A stretch of DNA of 64,000 nucleotides from JAFDZW01 sp964404255 (GCA_964404255.1 CAYOJJ010000005.1:1-64000), one strand, 5' to 3'. Positions 18,378 through 28,375 are shown, numbered from the stretch's first letter. The notes: generated by a model from the letters alone, not told the origin. Translations and numbers: made by a program.

Positions 18378-20078
18378 ATGGATATTCTTAGTATTATTCT
18401 CATCATCGCCATTACAATTATACTGGCGGTGCCGCTCGGCAAATATGCTGCAAAAGTATTTGCAGGGGAAAAGACCCTCTTTGATTTTTTTGCACCGCTC
18501 GAACGATGGTTCTTCCGACTGAGCGGCATTGATCCGAATACGGAAATGAATTGGAAGCAGAGCCTCAAGGCCCTGCTGACAATTAATGCGATCTGGTTCG
18601 TTTGGGCAATGCTTGTATTGCTCTTTCAGGGCTCGATCCCATTCCTGAATCCCGATAGCATTGCTTCGATGACGCCGACGCAGGCATTCAACACTGCTAT
18701 CAGCTTCATGACCAATACGAATCTGCAGCACTATAGCGGCGAGACCGGTGCGTCATACTTTACCCAGCTATTCGTTTTCGTCTTTTTGCAGTTCGTTTCG
18801 GCAGCTACCGGTATTGCTGCAATGGCAGCACTCTTCAGAGCTCTTTCACATAAAAGCGGCGGAAAGCTTGGCAATTTTTATAACGACATGGTCAAAGCAT
18901 CGACCCGTATCCTGCTTCCGCTTTCGGTTGTCGTTGCTGTAGTACTATTATTGAGCGGTACACCGATGACCTATCAGGGGGCAGAACAGGTCATCACTCC
19001 CCAAGGTGATACGGTCCATGTAGCACATGGTCCGGTTGCTGCTATGGTTGCTATTAAACAGCTTGGTACCAATGGCGGAGGCTTTTTCGGGCCGAACTCA
19101 AGCCACCCATTTGAAAATCCGACTTTTTTTACTAATGCGATTGAAAATATTTGCATCTTCCTCTTGCCGATAGCTTTGGTCTTTGCTTTCGGATATTTTC
19201 TCAATAGGAAAAAATTGGCCTGGATGATCTTCGCTGTTATGCTCACGGGATACCTTGCATTGCTTATTCCGACGGTAGTTTCCGAAAAAGCGGGTAATGC
19301 TGCTCTGAATCAATACAGCCTCGATCAATCCCAAGGTAGTATGGAAGGGAAAGAAGTGCGCTTTGGTGCAGGAGCTTCTGCGCTCTGGGGCATTACCACA
19401 ACGTGTACTTCCAATGGCTCTGTTAATGCAATGCACGATAGTTTTACGGCTATATCGGGCACCTTCCTCATGCTTGGTATGCAGCTTAACGCTTTCTTCG
19501 GAGGTGTGGGCGTAGGCTTTATCAATATGTTCGTCTTTATTATTATGGCCGTCTTTATCTCCGGCCTAATGGTTGGTCGAACGCCGGAATTCCTCGGCAA
19601 AAAGATTGAAGCGAAGGAAATGAAAATAGCGGTGATCGTTGCATTGCTGCATCCGCTGCTTATTCTTGCTTCGACTGCCATCTCATCGCATATTTGGGCA
19701 AGCACGGCTAATGCCTCGAAGGAACTGGCCTGGCTCCCGAATCCCGGCTATCATGGATTTTCCGAGATGCTCTATGAATTTACTTCGAGCTCCGCCAATA
19801 ACGGTTCGGGCTTCGAAGGGCTTGGGGATAATACCGCATTCTGGAATATCATGTGCGGCATCGTAATGATCATGGGGCGTTTCATCCCGATCATTGGACC
19901 CATTGCAATCGGCGGCGTCTTCGCCAATAAAAAACTGATCCCGGAATCGGCCGGCACGCTTCGCACCGATTCGCTGACCTTCGGTATTGTGCTCTTCAGC
20001 GTCATTGTGATTCTCGGAGCATTACTCTTCTTCCCGGCACTGGCCCTTGGCCCGATAGCCGAAGCGCTCTCATTATAA
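18378..20078 (+). CDS. kdpA: K+-transporting ATPase subunit A (potassium channel-like subunit)
   Basis: 566 residues with about ten membrane helices. KdpA binds and conducts potassium through a selectivity filter derived from four MPM repeats. Filter-like segments include TNTNLQHYSGE, GTNGGGFFGPNSSHPFENP and SSANNGSGFEGL, all well conserved in the family. It works with KdpB, KdpC and KdpF as a high-affinity pump induced at low potassium or high osmolarity. It follows kdpF by six bases. Confidence 0.97.
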   Translation: MDILSIILIIAITIILAVPLGKYAAKVFAGEKTLFDFFAPLERWFFRLSGIDPNTEMNWKQSLKALLTINAIWFVWAMLVLLFQGSIPFLNPDSIASMTPTQAFNTAISFMTNTNLQHYSGETGASYFTQLFVFVFLQFVSAATGIAAMAALFRALSHKSGGKLGNFYNDMVKASTRILLPLSVVVAVVLLLSGTPMTYQGAEQVITPQGDTVHVAHGPVAAMVAIKQLGTNGGGFFGPNSSHPFENPTFFTNAIENICIFLLPIALVFAFGYFLNRKKLAWMIFAVMLTGYLALLIPTVVSEKAGNAALNQYSLDQSQGSMEGKEVRFGAGASALWGITTTCTSNGSVNAMHDSFTAISGTFLMLGMQLNAFFGGVGVGFINMFVFIIMAVFISGLMVGRTPEFLGKKIEAKEMKIAVIVALLHPLLILASTAISSHIWASTANASKELAWLPNPGYHGFSEMLYEFTSSSANNGSGFEGLGDNTAFWNIMCGIVMIMGRFIPIIGPIAIGGVFANKKLIPESAGTLRTDSLTFGIVLFSVIVILGALLFFPALALGPIAEALSL

Positions 20079-20097
20079 TTGTTGCAGGAGACTCTCA

Positions 20098-22149
20098 ATG
20101 TCAAAGCATGTTTCAAATCCGAAATTACTCGATAAAGATCTGATGCGGGGCGCACTCGGCGAATCGCTGAGAAAACTATCGCCGAAAACGATGGTAAAAA
20201 ATCCAGTCATGTTCGTGGTCGAAGTAGGTACGGCCATCATGGTGATCGTTACCATCATGCTCGCTATTACTCCCGATAAGACCCAGGGCAGTGTTCTTTA
20301 TAATGCTATTATTACGATCATCTTACTATTGACCCTGCTCTTTGCCAATTTTGCTGAAGCAATTGCCGAAGCTCGTGGTAAAGCGCAAGCGGCATCGCTT
20401 CGCAAAGCACGGGAAGAAACACCCGCAACACTAATTCTGCCAAATGGCCAGAGAAGAGTTGTCAGTTCATCGGAGCTTAAAAAAGGCGATGTATTTCTTG
20501 TAATAGCGGGTGAATTTATTGCCATGGATGGCGAAATCATCGAAGGCCTGGCAACGATCGATGAATCGGCAATTACCGGTGAATCGGCTCCTGTAATTCG
20601 TGAAGCCGGTGGCGATCGCTCCGGCGTAACCGGCGGTACGAAAGTCCTTTCCGATAGTATTAAAGTGCGCGTCACTACGGAAGCAGGTGAGTCCTTTCTC
20701 GATAAGATGATCCAGCTTGTCGAAGGCGCATCACGTCAGAAAACGCCCAATGAGATTGCCCTCTCGATCCTCTTGGCGGGATTTACGATGATGTTTCTTA
20801 TCGTCACCGTAACGCTCGAGCCGTTCGGTCGGTATGCCAATACACCACTCGCTATTGCATCGCTCGTTTCGCTCTTTGTGTGTCTTATCCCGACAACGAT
20901 CGGAGGATTACTTTCAGCTATCGGTATTGCCGGTATGGATCGTGCATTGCGTGCAAATGTGATCAGCAAATCCGGTCGCGCTGTCGAAACAGCAGGAGAT
21001 ATCGATACTTTATTGCTCGATAAAACCGGTACGATTACAATTGGTAATCGCAAGGCAACAACTTTTCATGCCACCGACCATGCTTCCAAAGAGCAATTCA
21101 TTCGTCTATGCTCGATCAGTTCGCTTGCCGATGAAACACCGGAAGGAAAATCCATTATCGAACTTGCCGAAGCAAATGGCGTAAGTGTTCATCGTTCCGA
21201 TTATCCGAATTCTCATTTTATCCAGTTTACGGCTCAGACAAGAATGAGCGGCGTCGATCTGCCGAACGGTTCAGCCATCAGGAAAGGGTCGATCGATGTC
21301 ATAAAGAAACTGGTGGAATCGAACGGTCATGAAGTACCGAAAGCAATGGCCGATATAGTAACGCATATTGCTTCGAACGGTGGTACACCGCTTGCTGTGG
21401 CCGAGAACGGAAAGTTTGCCGGTGTGATAGAACTGCAGGATATCATTAAACCCGGCATTACCGAGCGTTTCGAACGCCTGCGTAAAATGGGTGTGAAGAC
21501 GGTAATGGTTACCGGCGATAATCCGCTTACGGCGAAGTTCATCGCTTCCAAAGCCGGCGTCGATGATTTTATTGCCGAAGCAACACCGGAAGACAAACTG
21601 GCTTATATCCGCAAAGAACAGGCCTCCGGCAAGCTCGTCGCGATGATGGGTGATGGTACCAATGATGCTCCGGCATTAGCACAAGCCGATGTAGGCGTTG
21701 CGATGAATTCGGGTACACAGGCAGCCAAAGAAGCTGGCAATATGGTCGATCTTGATAATGACCCGACGAAGCTCATCGAGATCGTCGAGATAGGTAAGCA
21801 GCTGCTTATTACCCGCGGGACACTCACGACATTCTCGATCGCCAACGATGTGGCAAAATATTTTGCCATTGTGCCGGCTTTATTTATTACGTCGATTCCG
21901 GCATTGCAGAAACTCAATATTATGAATTTAGCGAGTCCGCAGTCGGCGATTTTATCGGCGGTAATATTTAATGCCATTATTATCCCGATGTTAATCCCGC
22001 TGGCATTGCGTGGGGTACAGTATAAACCTATTGGCGCAAGCAAACTGCTGGCAAGAAATTTATTGATCTATGGCTTTGGTGGGGTACTGGTGCCGTTCAT
22101 CGGCATTAAACTGATCGATCTGCTCGTCGCCGCTATCGGCTTAAGCTAA
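20098..22149 (+). CDS. kdpB: K+-transporting P-type ATPase subunit B
   Basis: 683 residues, P1A-type ATPase. The phosphorylation motif DKTGT has Asp308; the actuator TGES motif appears as ITGESAPV; the hinge is MMGDGTNDAPAL. KdpB hydrolyses ATP and drives potassium moved through KdpA. A purine-rich GCAGGAGA element sits before the ATG. Length and motifs are typical. Confidence 0.97.
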   Translation: MSKHVSNPKLLDKDLMRGALGESLRKLSPKTMVKNPVMFVVEVGTAIMVIVTIMLAITPDKTQGSVLYNAIITIILLLTLLFANFAEAIAEARGKAQAASLRKAREETPATLILPNGQRRVVSSSELKKGDVFLVIAGEFIAMDGEIIEGLATIDESAITGESAPVIREAGGDRSGVTGGTKVLSDSIKVRVTTEAGESFLDKMIQLVEGASRQKTPNEIALSILLAGFTMMFLIVTVTLEPFGRYANTPLAIASLVSLFVCLIPTTIGGLLSAIGIAGMDRALRANVISKSGRAVETAGDIDTLLLDKTGTITIGNRKATTFHATDHASKEQFIRLCSISSLADETPEGKSIIELAEANGVSVHRSDYPNSHFIQFTAQTRMSGVDLPNGSAIRKGSIDVIKKLVESNGHEVPKAMADIVTHIASNGGTPLAVAENGKFAGVIELQDIIKPGITERFERLRKMGVKTVMVTGDNPLTAKFIASKAGVDDFIAEATPEDKLAYIRKEQASGKLVAMMGDGTNDAPALAQADVGVAMNSGTQAAKEAGNMVDLDNDPTKLIEIVEIGKQLLITRGTLTTFSIANDVAKYFAIVPALFITSIPALQKLNIMNLASPQSAILSAVIFNAIIIPMLIPLALRGVQYKPIGASKLLARNLLIYGFGGVLVPFIGIKLIDLLVAAIGLS

Positions 22150-22159
22150 GGAGAATATC

Positions 22160-22720
22160 ATGAAAGAATTTAGCAAATCACTTCGCTTAACGATCATCCT
22201 TATTGTCTTCTTTGGAGGGTGCTATCCATTACTTATTTGGGCTATCGGAAGATTAGCCCCAAATCAGGCCGATGGATTACCGGTCGTAAAGAATGGCAAG
22301 ATCGTTGGCTATGAACTGGTCGGTATGAAATTTACCGACGATAAATATTTTTGGGGCCGTCCTTCGGCAGTCGATTATAATGCCGCTTCGACCGGTGGTT
22401 CGAATCAGGGACCCACAAATCCCGATCACCTTAGTGCAGTAAAAGCACGAATCGATTCTTTTCTTGTCCATAATCCGACGGTAAAAGCTTCGGATATTCC
22501 CGCCGATCTGGTAACAGCCTCCGGCAGCGGACTCGATCCTGATATTTCACCCAAAGCAGCATTCATCCAGGTGGCAAGAATCGCTACAGTACGCAATCTC
22601 AAAGAAGAACAAGTTCACAAACTTATTGAAGATCATATCTCAAAGCCGGCTTTCGGTTTCTGGGGAATGCAGACGGTAAATGTTGCTGCGCTTAACCGTG
22701 CTCTTGATGAACTAAAATAA
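22160..22720 (+). CDS. kdpC: K+-transporting ATPase subunit C
   Basis: 186 residues with one N-terminal membrane helix (LRLTIILIVFFGGCYPLLIW) and a periplasmic domain carrying the family segments FWGRPSA, ASGSGLDPDISP and NVAALNRALD. KdpC aids ATP binding and assembly of the pump. AAGGAG lies seven bases before the ATG. Confidence 0.96.
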   Translation: MKEFSKSLRLTIILIVFFGGCYPLLIWAIGRLAPNQADGLPVVKNGKIVGYELVGMKFTDDKYFWGRPSAVDYNAASTGGSNQGPTNPDHLSAVKARIDSFLVHNPTVKASDIPADLVTASGSGLDPDISPKAAFIQVARIATVRNLKEEQVHKLIEDHISKPAFGFWGMQTVNVAALNRALDELK

Positions 22721-22737
22721 TATTATTATTTACTAAA

Positions 22738-24159
22738 ATGAAAATACTATCCTCATACCCCAGATCGCTTTCTCAGGCAGCGATCCTATTATTACTGATT
22801 GGCTTCAATCGGACAGTAACCGCTCATGGAGCTGATAGCCTTGCTATGCCTGTTCCCGCGGTTGCCGCCGATACCGTTAAAGAAGAACCGGCAAGCGAGC
22901 CTTTTGCCTGGGGAGATTTTACCTGGATGCAGGGAAATGATCGCCGCCATCAGGCGCTCTTCGGCAATGAATATGTAACCGGCCGTTTTTTGCTTGATGC
23001 AAACTTTACGGCTTCTAACCAGCATCCGATCGATCATACGGTCGTCGGCTCTACGGCTCTGGCCCGCGATAATGAATTCCAGGTCTCTTGTGCCGCACTC
23101 GGAGGAGATTTCCATTACGATAATATGCGCGGCTCGTTATTGCTGCAGCTTGGTACGCGTGCGACCGTTGTACCAAGAAACGATTACAGTGTATTGCACG
23201 GGCAATTCGATCTTGCAAATGCGTATCGCTACGTAAGCGAAGCAAATGCCGGGTACCATTTTAATGTCTGGCATGGTATCAATGTCGATATGGGAATATT
23301 CATGTCGTATGTCGGCCTTTTCTCTTATTACAATGCGGAGAACTGGTCGTACCAACCTTCGTTCACCTCCGATAATACTCCCTGGTTCTTTAATGGAATG
23401 CGCATTCAGATGTTTCCATCGGATAGGTTCAAAGTGGAATTATGGCTTACTAATGGCTGGCAGGCGTATGCAAAGTTTAATAATGGGTTGGGCGTTGGAT
23501 GTCAGCTCTTATGGAATCCGGAAGAATGGCTTTCAGTCCTATCGAATAATTATTATGGCACCGATGCCGAAGGTCTGCCGGATAGAGTTCGTTTTCATAC
23601 CGATAACAGTATTCGCGTAAGATATTTCAATACTCCGAGCGGCTTCTTCACGCGCGGTGCTTTTTCAATTACCCAGGATGTAGGGTTTGAAACCGGCGGT
23701 GGTGTCTCAGGTTTTTCCGGCGGCGCCGATGGCCCCATGCAATACTTTCTCAGCGGGATGATCTACCATCGCTTATGGATGGCTAATAATCATATCGGTT
23801 GGACGTTCGGCGGCGGCTACATTAATAATCCCGGAAGATATTTAGTGCTTTACCCGACCGGTGAGGCAAATCCTATCCCCCAGATCAATACCGGAGAGGT
23901 AGGCAGCCATCCGTTTAGCGCCAATCCCGGAGATCAATTCCATGGCTGGGATTGCTCGACAACGCTCGATTGGATGCCAAACGATTATGTCTGCTGGCGT
24001 GCAGAGGTAGTACACCGTGAGACCGATGTTCCGTATTTTGCGGGGCCCGGAGGTGTCACTTCGCCGAGCGGTAATAATGCAGCACGCGATCCTAATTTTG
24101 TGCCGGATCTGGTAAAACAGGAAACACGCTTTATCGGAGCGTTGCTGGTGCGGTTCTAA
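22738..24159 (+). CDS. Kdp-associated outer-membrane beta-barrel porin
   Basis: 473 residues. A signal peptide (residues 1-29, cleavage after TAHG) is followed by an alternating polar/aromatic pattern typical of a beta-barrel up to a final GALLVRF with the C-terminal Phe expected of outer-membrane proteins. Bacteroidota kdp operons often carry a porin of this kind (BBP2-like, PF07642 type) between kdpC and the sensor genes. It probably helps potassium cross the outer membrane, an inference from its position 17 bases after kdpC. Confidence 0.82.
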   Translation: MKILSSYPRSLSQAAILLLLIGFNRTVTAHGADSLAMPVPAVAADTVKEEPASEPFAWGDFTWMQGNDRRHQALFGNEYVTGRFLLDANFTASNQHPIDHTVVGSTALARDNEFQVSCAALGGDFHYDNMRGSLLLQLGTRATVVPRNDYSVLHGQFDLANAYRYVSEANAGYHFNVWHGINVDMGIFMSYVGLFSYYNAENWSYQPSFTSDNTPWFFNGMRIQMFPSDRFKVELWLTNGWQAYAKFNNGLGVGCQLLWNPEEWLSVLSNNYYGTDAEGLPDRVRFHTDNSIRVRYFNTPSGFFTRGAFSITQDVGFETGGGVSGFSGGADGPMQYFLSGMIYHRLWMANNHIGWTFGGGYINNPGRYLVLYPTGEANPIPQINTGEVGSHPFSANPGDQFHGWDCSTTLDWMPNDYVCWRAEVVHRETDVPYFAGPGGVTSPSGNNAARDPNFVPDLVKQETRFIGALLVRF

Positions 24160-24160
24160 G

Positions 24161-24508
24161 GTGAGCGGCATCAATATATTCGGTTATAGCTCGGTGGCAG
24201 TCATGCTCCTGGCCTATTCGCGGGAGCATCGATCGTCCGCGTGGATATTGATTTTTACGTTGGGCTGTATCGGATCATCTGCCTATGGTTGGATGGCCGG
24301 TGTAGCTCCTATCGGTATTCTCGAAGGACTCTGGGCGATCATAGCTTTTAGAAAGTGGCTACGCCGCATTGAGGATAAGACTCCTCCTCGGATTGTTCAC
24401 TTTTCAGAGCGGATTTTTGAAATGACGGTTCATCCTGCATTCTCCAGAAGTAAACGATTCCTATCGAACGAGGAGGATGACCGCGGAAGTATTCGTAATG
24501 AGGAGTAG
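24161..24508 (+). CDS. Small membrane protein, CBU_0592-like
   Basis: 115 residues from a GTG that follows the porin stop by one base. Starting here keeps a first helix (IFGYSSVAVMLLAYS); two more helices follow (WILIFTLGCIGSSAYGWM and IGILEGLWAIIAFRKW). The GYSSVAVMLLAYS and EGLWAIIAFRKW segments resemble the CBU_0592 family of small three-helix proteins of unknown function. A charged 45-residue tail extends the protein. Its last codons contain AGGAG, which could serve as ribosome binding site for the kdpD that follows. Confidence 0.6.
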   Translation: MSGINIFGYSSVAVMLLAYSREHRSSAWILIFTLGCIGSSAYGWMAGVAPIGILEGLWAIIAFRKWLRRIEDKTPPRIVHFSERIFEMTVHPAFSRSKRFLSNEEDDRGSIRNEE

Positions 24509-24519
24509 AGTAATAGGTA

Positions 24520-25662
24520 CTGCCAGAACCTACTAATATATCGAGAGAATCTTCGGTAGAGAAGTTTCTCGAACTGATCCAAAAGTCGCGGCGTGGGCGG
24601 CTGAAGATCTATCTTGGCCTTGCCGCAGGAGTAGGCAAGACTTACCGAATGCTTGAAGAAGCGCAGGCGCTGCAAAAGATGGGCGTCGATGTGCTCATCG
24701 GATATGTCGAAACCCATGATAGAAAAGAAACCGTAGAAAAACTTAAAGGTCTTCCACTCTTACAACGTCGCAGGATATTTTACCGGGGAAAAGAACTGGA
24801 AGAATTCGATCTTGATGCTGCGTTGGTGAGGCACCCGGAAGTAGTAATTGTCGATGAGCTGGCCCATACCAATGCTCCCGGCAGCCAGAATGAGAAACGG
24901 TATGACGATGTAGAGGTATTGCTAAATGCCGGCATTAATGTTATTAGTGCCGTTAACATCCAGCATCTCGAAAGCCTTAATCATATCATTGAAAATATTA
25001 CCGGCATCGAAGTTGCCGAGCGCATTCCCGATAGTGTTATCCAGCGTGCCGATGAAGTCGTTAATATCGATCTGACGGCCGATGAACTTATCGAGCGATT
25101 GCGCGAAGGAAAGATTTATAAGCCGGAGAAGATAGAACTGGCTCTTAGAAATTTCTTTCAGCGCGATAATCTTTTGAAGCTCCGCGAACTTGCTCTGCGC
25201 GAAGCGGCTAACCAGGTCGAGCGGAAAATCATCAATGAAACGGCAACGCCTCAGCAAAATCAATTCGGCAGGATCGCCGTTTGCCTATCGGAAAACAACG
25301 AGATGGCAGAGATATTGATCAGAAAGACGGCTCGGCTCGCCGATAGGTTCGATTCGCAATGGTATGCGGTTTTTGTCGAAACGCCGGACCTCGCATCCGA
25401 TAAAATAAATCTTTCCGTTCAGCGGCATCTCATAAATAATTTTAAACGGGCAACGGAACTCGGCGGCCATGTGGAGATACTCAAAGGCTCGGATGTTGTG
25501 GCCGCGCTTTCTTCTTTTGCAAGAACAAAAAAGATTCAATTGCTCATTGTGGGTAAGCCGGCGCCTAAAAAACTTTCGCACTTATTCAGCGCTTCGATCC
25601 TCGATAAACTAATAGATGAATTAGAAAAGGATGAGATCGATATCCAGATCATTTCAAAATAG
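24520..25662 (+). CDS. kdpD: Short KdpD sensor (KdpD domain plus USP domain, no kinase), probable CTG start
   Basis: The KdpD domain with its ATP-binding loop GLAAGVGKT begins before the first in-frame ATG (24649), which would cut the P-loop off. Between the in-frame stop (24511-24516) and 24649 no ATG, GTG or TTG occurs. The CTG at 24520 would give 380 residues and an N-terminus (MPEPTNISRESSVEKFLEL) of the length usual for KdpD. Domains: KdpD sensor (about 25-235, with VIVDELAHTNAPGS and INVISAVNIQHLESL), then a universal-stress-protein domain (about 245-375). The C-terminal histidine kinase of full-length KdpD is missing; a separate kinase follows four bases later, as in other Bacteroidota. 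Confidence 0.85.
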   Translation: MPEPTNISRESSVEKFLELIQKSRRGRLKIYLGLAAGVGKTYRMLEEAQALQKMGVDVLIGYVETHDRKETVEKLKGLPLLQRRRIFYRGKELEEFDLDAALVRHPEVVIVDELAHTNAPGSQNEKRYDDVEVLLNAGINVISAVNIQHLESLNHIIENITGIEVAERIPDSVIQRADEVVNIDLTADELIERLREGKIYKPEKIELALRNFFQRDNLLKLRELALREAANQVERKIINETATPQQNQFGRIAVCLSENNEMAEILIRKTARLADRFDSQWYAVFVETPDLASDKINLSVQRHLINNFKRATELGGHVEILKGSDVVAALSSFARTKKIQLLIVGKPAPKKLSHLFSASILDKLIDELEKDEIDIQIISK

Positions 25663-25665
25663 GGG

Positions 25666-27477
25666 ATGAGCTTAAAGAAACGCATACTGCTTGCTGTCGG
25701 CCTGCTTACCGTCCTTATTGCCCTGCTGGCAATAGCATCGGCCTATTTTATTCACCGCCTCGGTGATGCTTCCGGCACGATCTTAAAAGATAATTTTCTG
25801 AGCATCGAAAATGCGAATGCTATGACGTTTGCTCTCGATGAAATGGATAATTCCCGCTATAAAGAGATCGTCGATTCATCCAACGAAAGCTATTATAGAG
25901 CGTCCTTCGCGCATTATGATTCTATTTTCAATTCTAATTTGGATCATGCTTCGAAAAATATTACCGAGCCCGGAGAGAAAGAGATTCTTACTTCGGTACA
26001 ACATCTCTATATACAATATAAAGCACTACAAGTAACAACTGTCGCCTATTATCTCAATTCTGATTCTAAATTGTACGATTCGCTAAAAGCAGGGTGCATC
26101 TCATTGTTAAATGTAAATAAGAAAGGGATGGAAATTCGTAACGACCGGGCGAAACGGGTTTCTTCCAAAGCGGCAATCTATATTATCCTTCTTTCGGCAG
26201 GAATTCTGTTCGTGTCGCTGCTCACGCTGCTTGGGCTGCCCCGGCTTGTCATTAAACCTATTACAGAGCTTACCCAAAAGATCATATCGGTTGCCAATAA
26301 AAAATATTCCGAGCGTATCGAGATCCACTCTCACGACGAGATCGGAACGCTCGCAACGAGCTTCAACCAAATGGCAGTGAAGCTCGATGAGTACGAGCGT
26401 TCGAACATTGAAGCATTGATCGCCGAGAAAAAACGTTCCGAGGCCATTGTTAAAACAATGAACGATGGAGTACTTGTTCTTAGCCGCGATCTGAATATTG
26501 TGCTGGTCAACGCCGTCGCCTGCCAGCTTTTGGCCGAAGAAGAAAGCGATCTTCTGGATAAAGATGTGCGCGAAATTGCCAAGCGCAATAATCTTGTCGC
26601 GAATATTATTAGCGACATTCTTCAACCGCCAAGCGAATCCGCTAAAACAGACCCCTATCTCCGCATTTACAAAGACGGTAAAGAAGAGTACTATTTCAAG
26701 GATAGCATTCGTATCGAGCGTACCGAAGGCGATCCATCCAGCGCCCTCGGCTATATCATTGAGTTAAAGAATGTCTCGAAATTCAAAGAACTCGACGAAG
26801 CAAAATCGACATTTGTAACGACGGTATCTCACGAGCTTCGCACACCGCTCTCTGCGCTGAACATGAGCCTGCGCTTATTGCAGGATAATCGTATCGGCAG
26901 CCTGAACGACGAGCAGGCAAAGATTCTCGGTGCGATGAAACAGGAAGTAAGGCGCTTGCTGCGCATTGTAACGGAATTGCTCGAACTCTCCCGTGCTGAG
27001 ATCGGTACCGAGGTAATGCATGTCGAGATCGTGACACCGGAATCGATCGTCGATGCGGCGGTTACTCCGATGATGCTGCAGGCCGATCAGAAGCAGGTGA
27101 ATCTTACGATCGATCTTCCTCATGATCTACCCGCGATCAAAGCTGATAATAGTAAGATCGCCTGGGTGCTTATAAATCTTCTCAGTAATGCTATCCGCTT
27201 TACTCCGTCCGGCGGATCGGTCTCATTGTCGGTTGCTCAAAAAGATAATACGGTAGAGTTTGTTGTCAATGATACCGGCCGGGGTATCGAGCCGCAATAC
27301 CTTTCGCGCATTTTTGATAAATTTTTTCAGGCTAATGGTACTTCCGGCGAACAGCATTCCGGCGTAGGGTTGGGGCTTGCTATCTCAAAAGAGATCATCG
27401 AAGCGCATGGCGGCAAAATCTGGGTTAAGAGCGAAGTAGGGAAGGGAAGTACGTTTGGTTTCTATCTTGCAGTCTGA
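25666..27477 (+). CDS. Membrane histidine kinase with HAMP and PAS domains (Kdp locus)
   Basis: 603 residues. Helix 1 is at residues 7-28, an extracytoplasmic segment follows, and a second helix lies at about 168-190. Then come HAMP (VIKPITELTQKI...), a PAS-like domain (VKTMNDGVLVLSRDLNIVLV), HisKA with phosphoacceptor His389 in VSHELRTPL, and an HATPase domain (NLLSNAIRF, DTGRGIE, GLGLAIS). It is probably the kinase of the sigma-54 regulator at 16693, informed by the short KdpD next to it. The gap to kdpD is three bases. Confidence 0.93.
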   Translation: MSLKKRILLAVGLLTVLIALLAIASAYFIHRLGDASGTILKDNFLSIENANAMTFALDEMDNSRYKEIVDSSNESYYRASFAHYDSIFNSNLDHASKNITEPGEKEILTSVQHLYIQYKALQVTTVAYYLNSDSKLYDSLKAGCISLLNVNKKGMEIRNDRAKRVSSKAAIYIILLSAGILFVSLLTLLGLPRLVIKPITELTQKIISVANKKYSERIEIHSHDEIGTLATSFNQMAVKLDEYERSNIEALIAEKKRSEAIVKTMNDGVLVLSRDLNIVLVNAVACQLLAEEESDLLDKDVREIAKRNNLVANIISDILQPPSESAKTDPYLRIYKDGKEEYYFKDSIRIERTEGDPSSALGYIIELKNVSKFKELDEAKSTFVTTVSHELRTPLSALNMSLRLLQDNRIGSLNDEQAKILGAMKQEVRRLLRIVTELLELSRAEIGTEVMHVEIVTPESIVDAAVTPMMLQADQKQVNLTIDLPHDLPAIKADNSKIAWVLINLLSNAIRFTPSGGSVSLSVAQKDNTVEFVVNDTGRGIEPQYLSRIFDKFFQANGTSGEQHSGVGLGLAISKEIIEAHGGKIWVKSEVGKGSTFGFYLAV

Positions 27478-27547
27478 AGCTCACCGGTAGAAAACCACAT
27501 TTTGATAGTTTGTTGTACTATCAGGTACTTACAAACTCCATCAATCT

Positions 27548-28240
27548 ATGAAGACTCTCAGGACCTTAGGATTACTATGCACCGTAGCGGTCGGTCGGCC
27601 GAATGCTGCTCCACTCACACCCCTGGGCAATGATCCTATTCCCATTTCCACCATCGAAAATTGTCCGCCTGAAGGCCGCGGAGGAGATTCGCTCCTGAAT
27701 AAATTGAAGAACAGAACCGATGCGCCGATAGAAAGCGCCTTGCAGCCGAAAGGGTATGACTTTTTCGTTGAGATGGCAGGCAAGGAGCCAAAAAGATGGC
27801 GCGCGAATCAAAACCGTGATGCTCTCAAAGCCGAAGGCGAAGGATTGCCGGTGCAGTTCGAAGGCTACCTGCTGCAGGCAAAGCATTACCCAAAAGGGAA
27901 GGATGTCTGCAATTGTAATTTACCACTCGAACGCAATAATGATTTCGAACTTATTCTCGGCAAATCCATGAAACAGCCCGAGAAGGCATCGATTACCGCA
28001 GAAATGTCGCCCCGTACCAGACTAACGACACATCTTGGCTGGACCTATGATAAACTTCAAACCGTAGCCGGAAAAGATAAAAAGGTACGGGTATCAGGCT
28101 GGCTGCTTTATGATTCCGAAACGAAAGATAAAGGCAAGAAAGGCCGCCTGACCCGTTGGGAGATCCATCCGGTTACGAAATTCGAAGTCCAACAAGACGA
28201 TGGCACCTGGAAAATGCTGGATGATATCCGGGTGAATTAA
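27548..28240 (+). CDS. Uncharacterised protein, possibly exported
   Basis: 230 residues. The first 20 residues (MKTLRTLGLLCTVAVGRPNA) are weakly hydrophobic and could be a signal peptide. The body is soluble and ends in a conserved-looking block VRVSGWLLYDSETKDKG followed by TRWEIHPVTKFEV, a pattern I have seen in uncharacterised bacterial proteins that combine an OB-like fold with WEIHPV. A CNCNLP motif could bind metal. It lies alone behind the kdp sensor kinase and ends in a terminator. Function unknown. Confidence 0.7.
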   Translation: MKTLRTLGLLCTVAVGRPNAAPLTPLGNDPIPISTIENCPPEGRGGDSLLNKLKNRTDAPIESALQPKGYDFFVEMAGKEPKRWRANQNRDALKAEGEGLPVQFEGYLLQAKHYPKGKDVCNCNLPLERNNDFELILGKSMKQPEKASITAEMSPRTRLTTHLGWTYDKLQTVAGKDKKVRVSGWLLYDSETKDKGKKGRLTRWEIHPVTKFEVQQDDGTWKMLDDIRVN

Positions 28241-28263
28241 TAGAAATACTGTAGTACTGATTG

Positions 28264-28296
28264 AGCCTGTTACAGTAATAAGTGACAGGCTTTTGT
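28264..28296 (+). terminator. Rho-independent terminator
   Basis: AGCCTGTTAC (28264-28273) pairs with GTGACAGGCT (28282-28291) with one G-U pair, followed by TTTTG. It separates the kdp side from the AT-rich accessory region. Confidence 0.75.
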
Positions 28297-28375
28297 ATAT
28301 TGAAGCTCGGAACAATATAGCACTATTATATATTAAGTAATCAGATAATAATAGTAGATTTTTTTTCTCTTTATC

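Noticed and set aside
24649..25662. kdpD starting at the ATG at 24649
   Set aside because: This start would remove GLAAGVGKT, the ATP-binding loop, which is open in frame just upstream.
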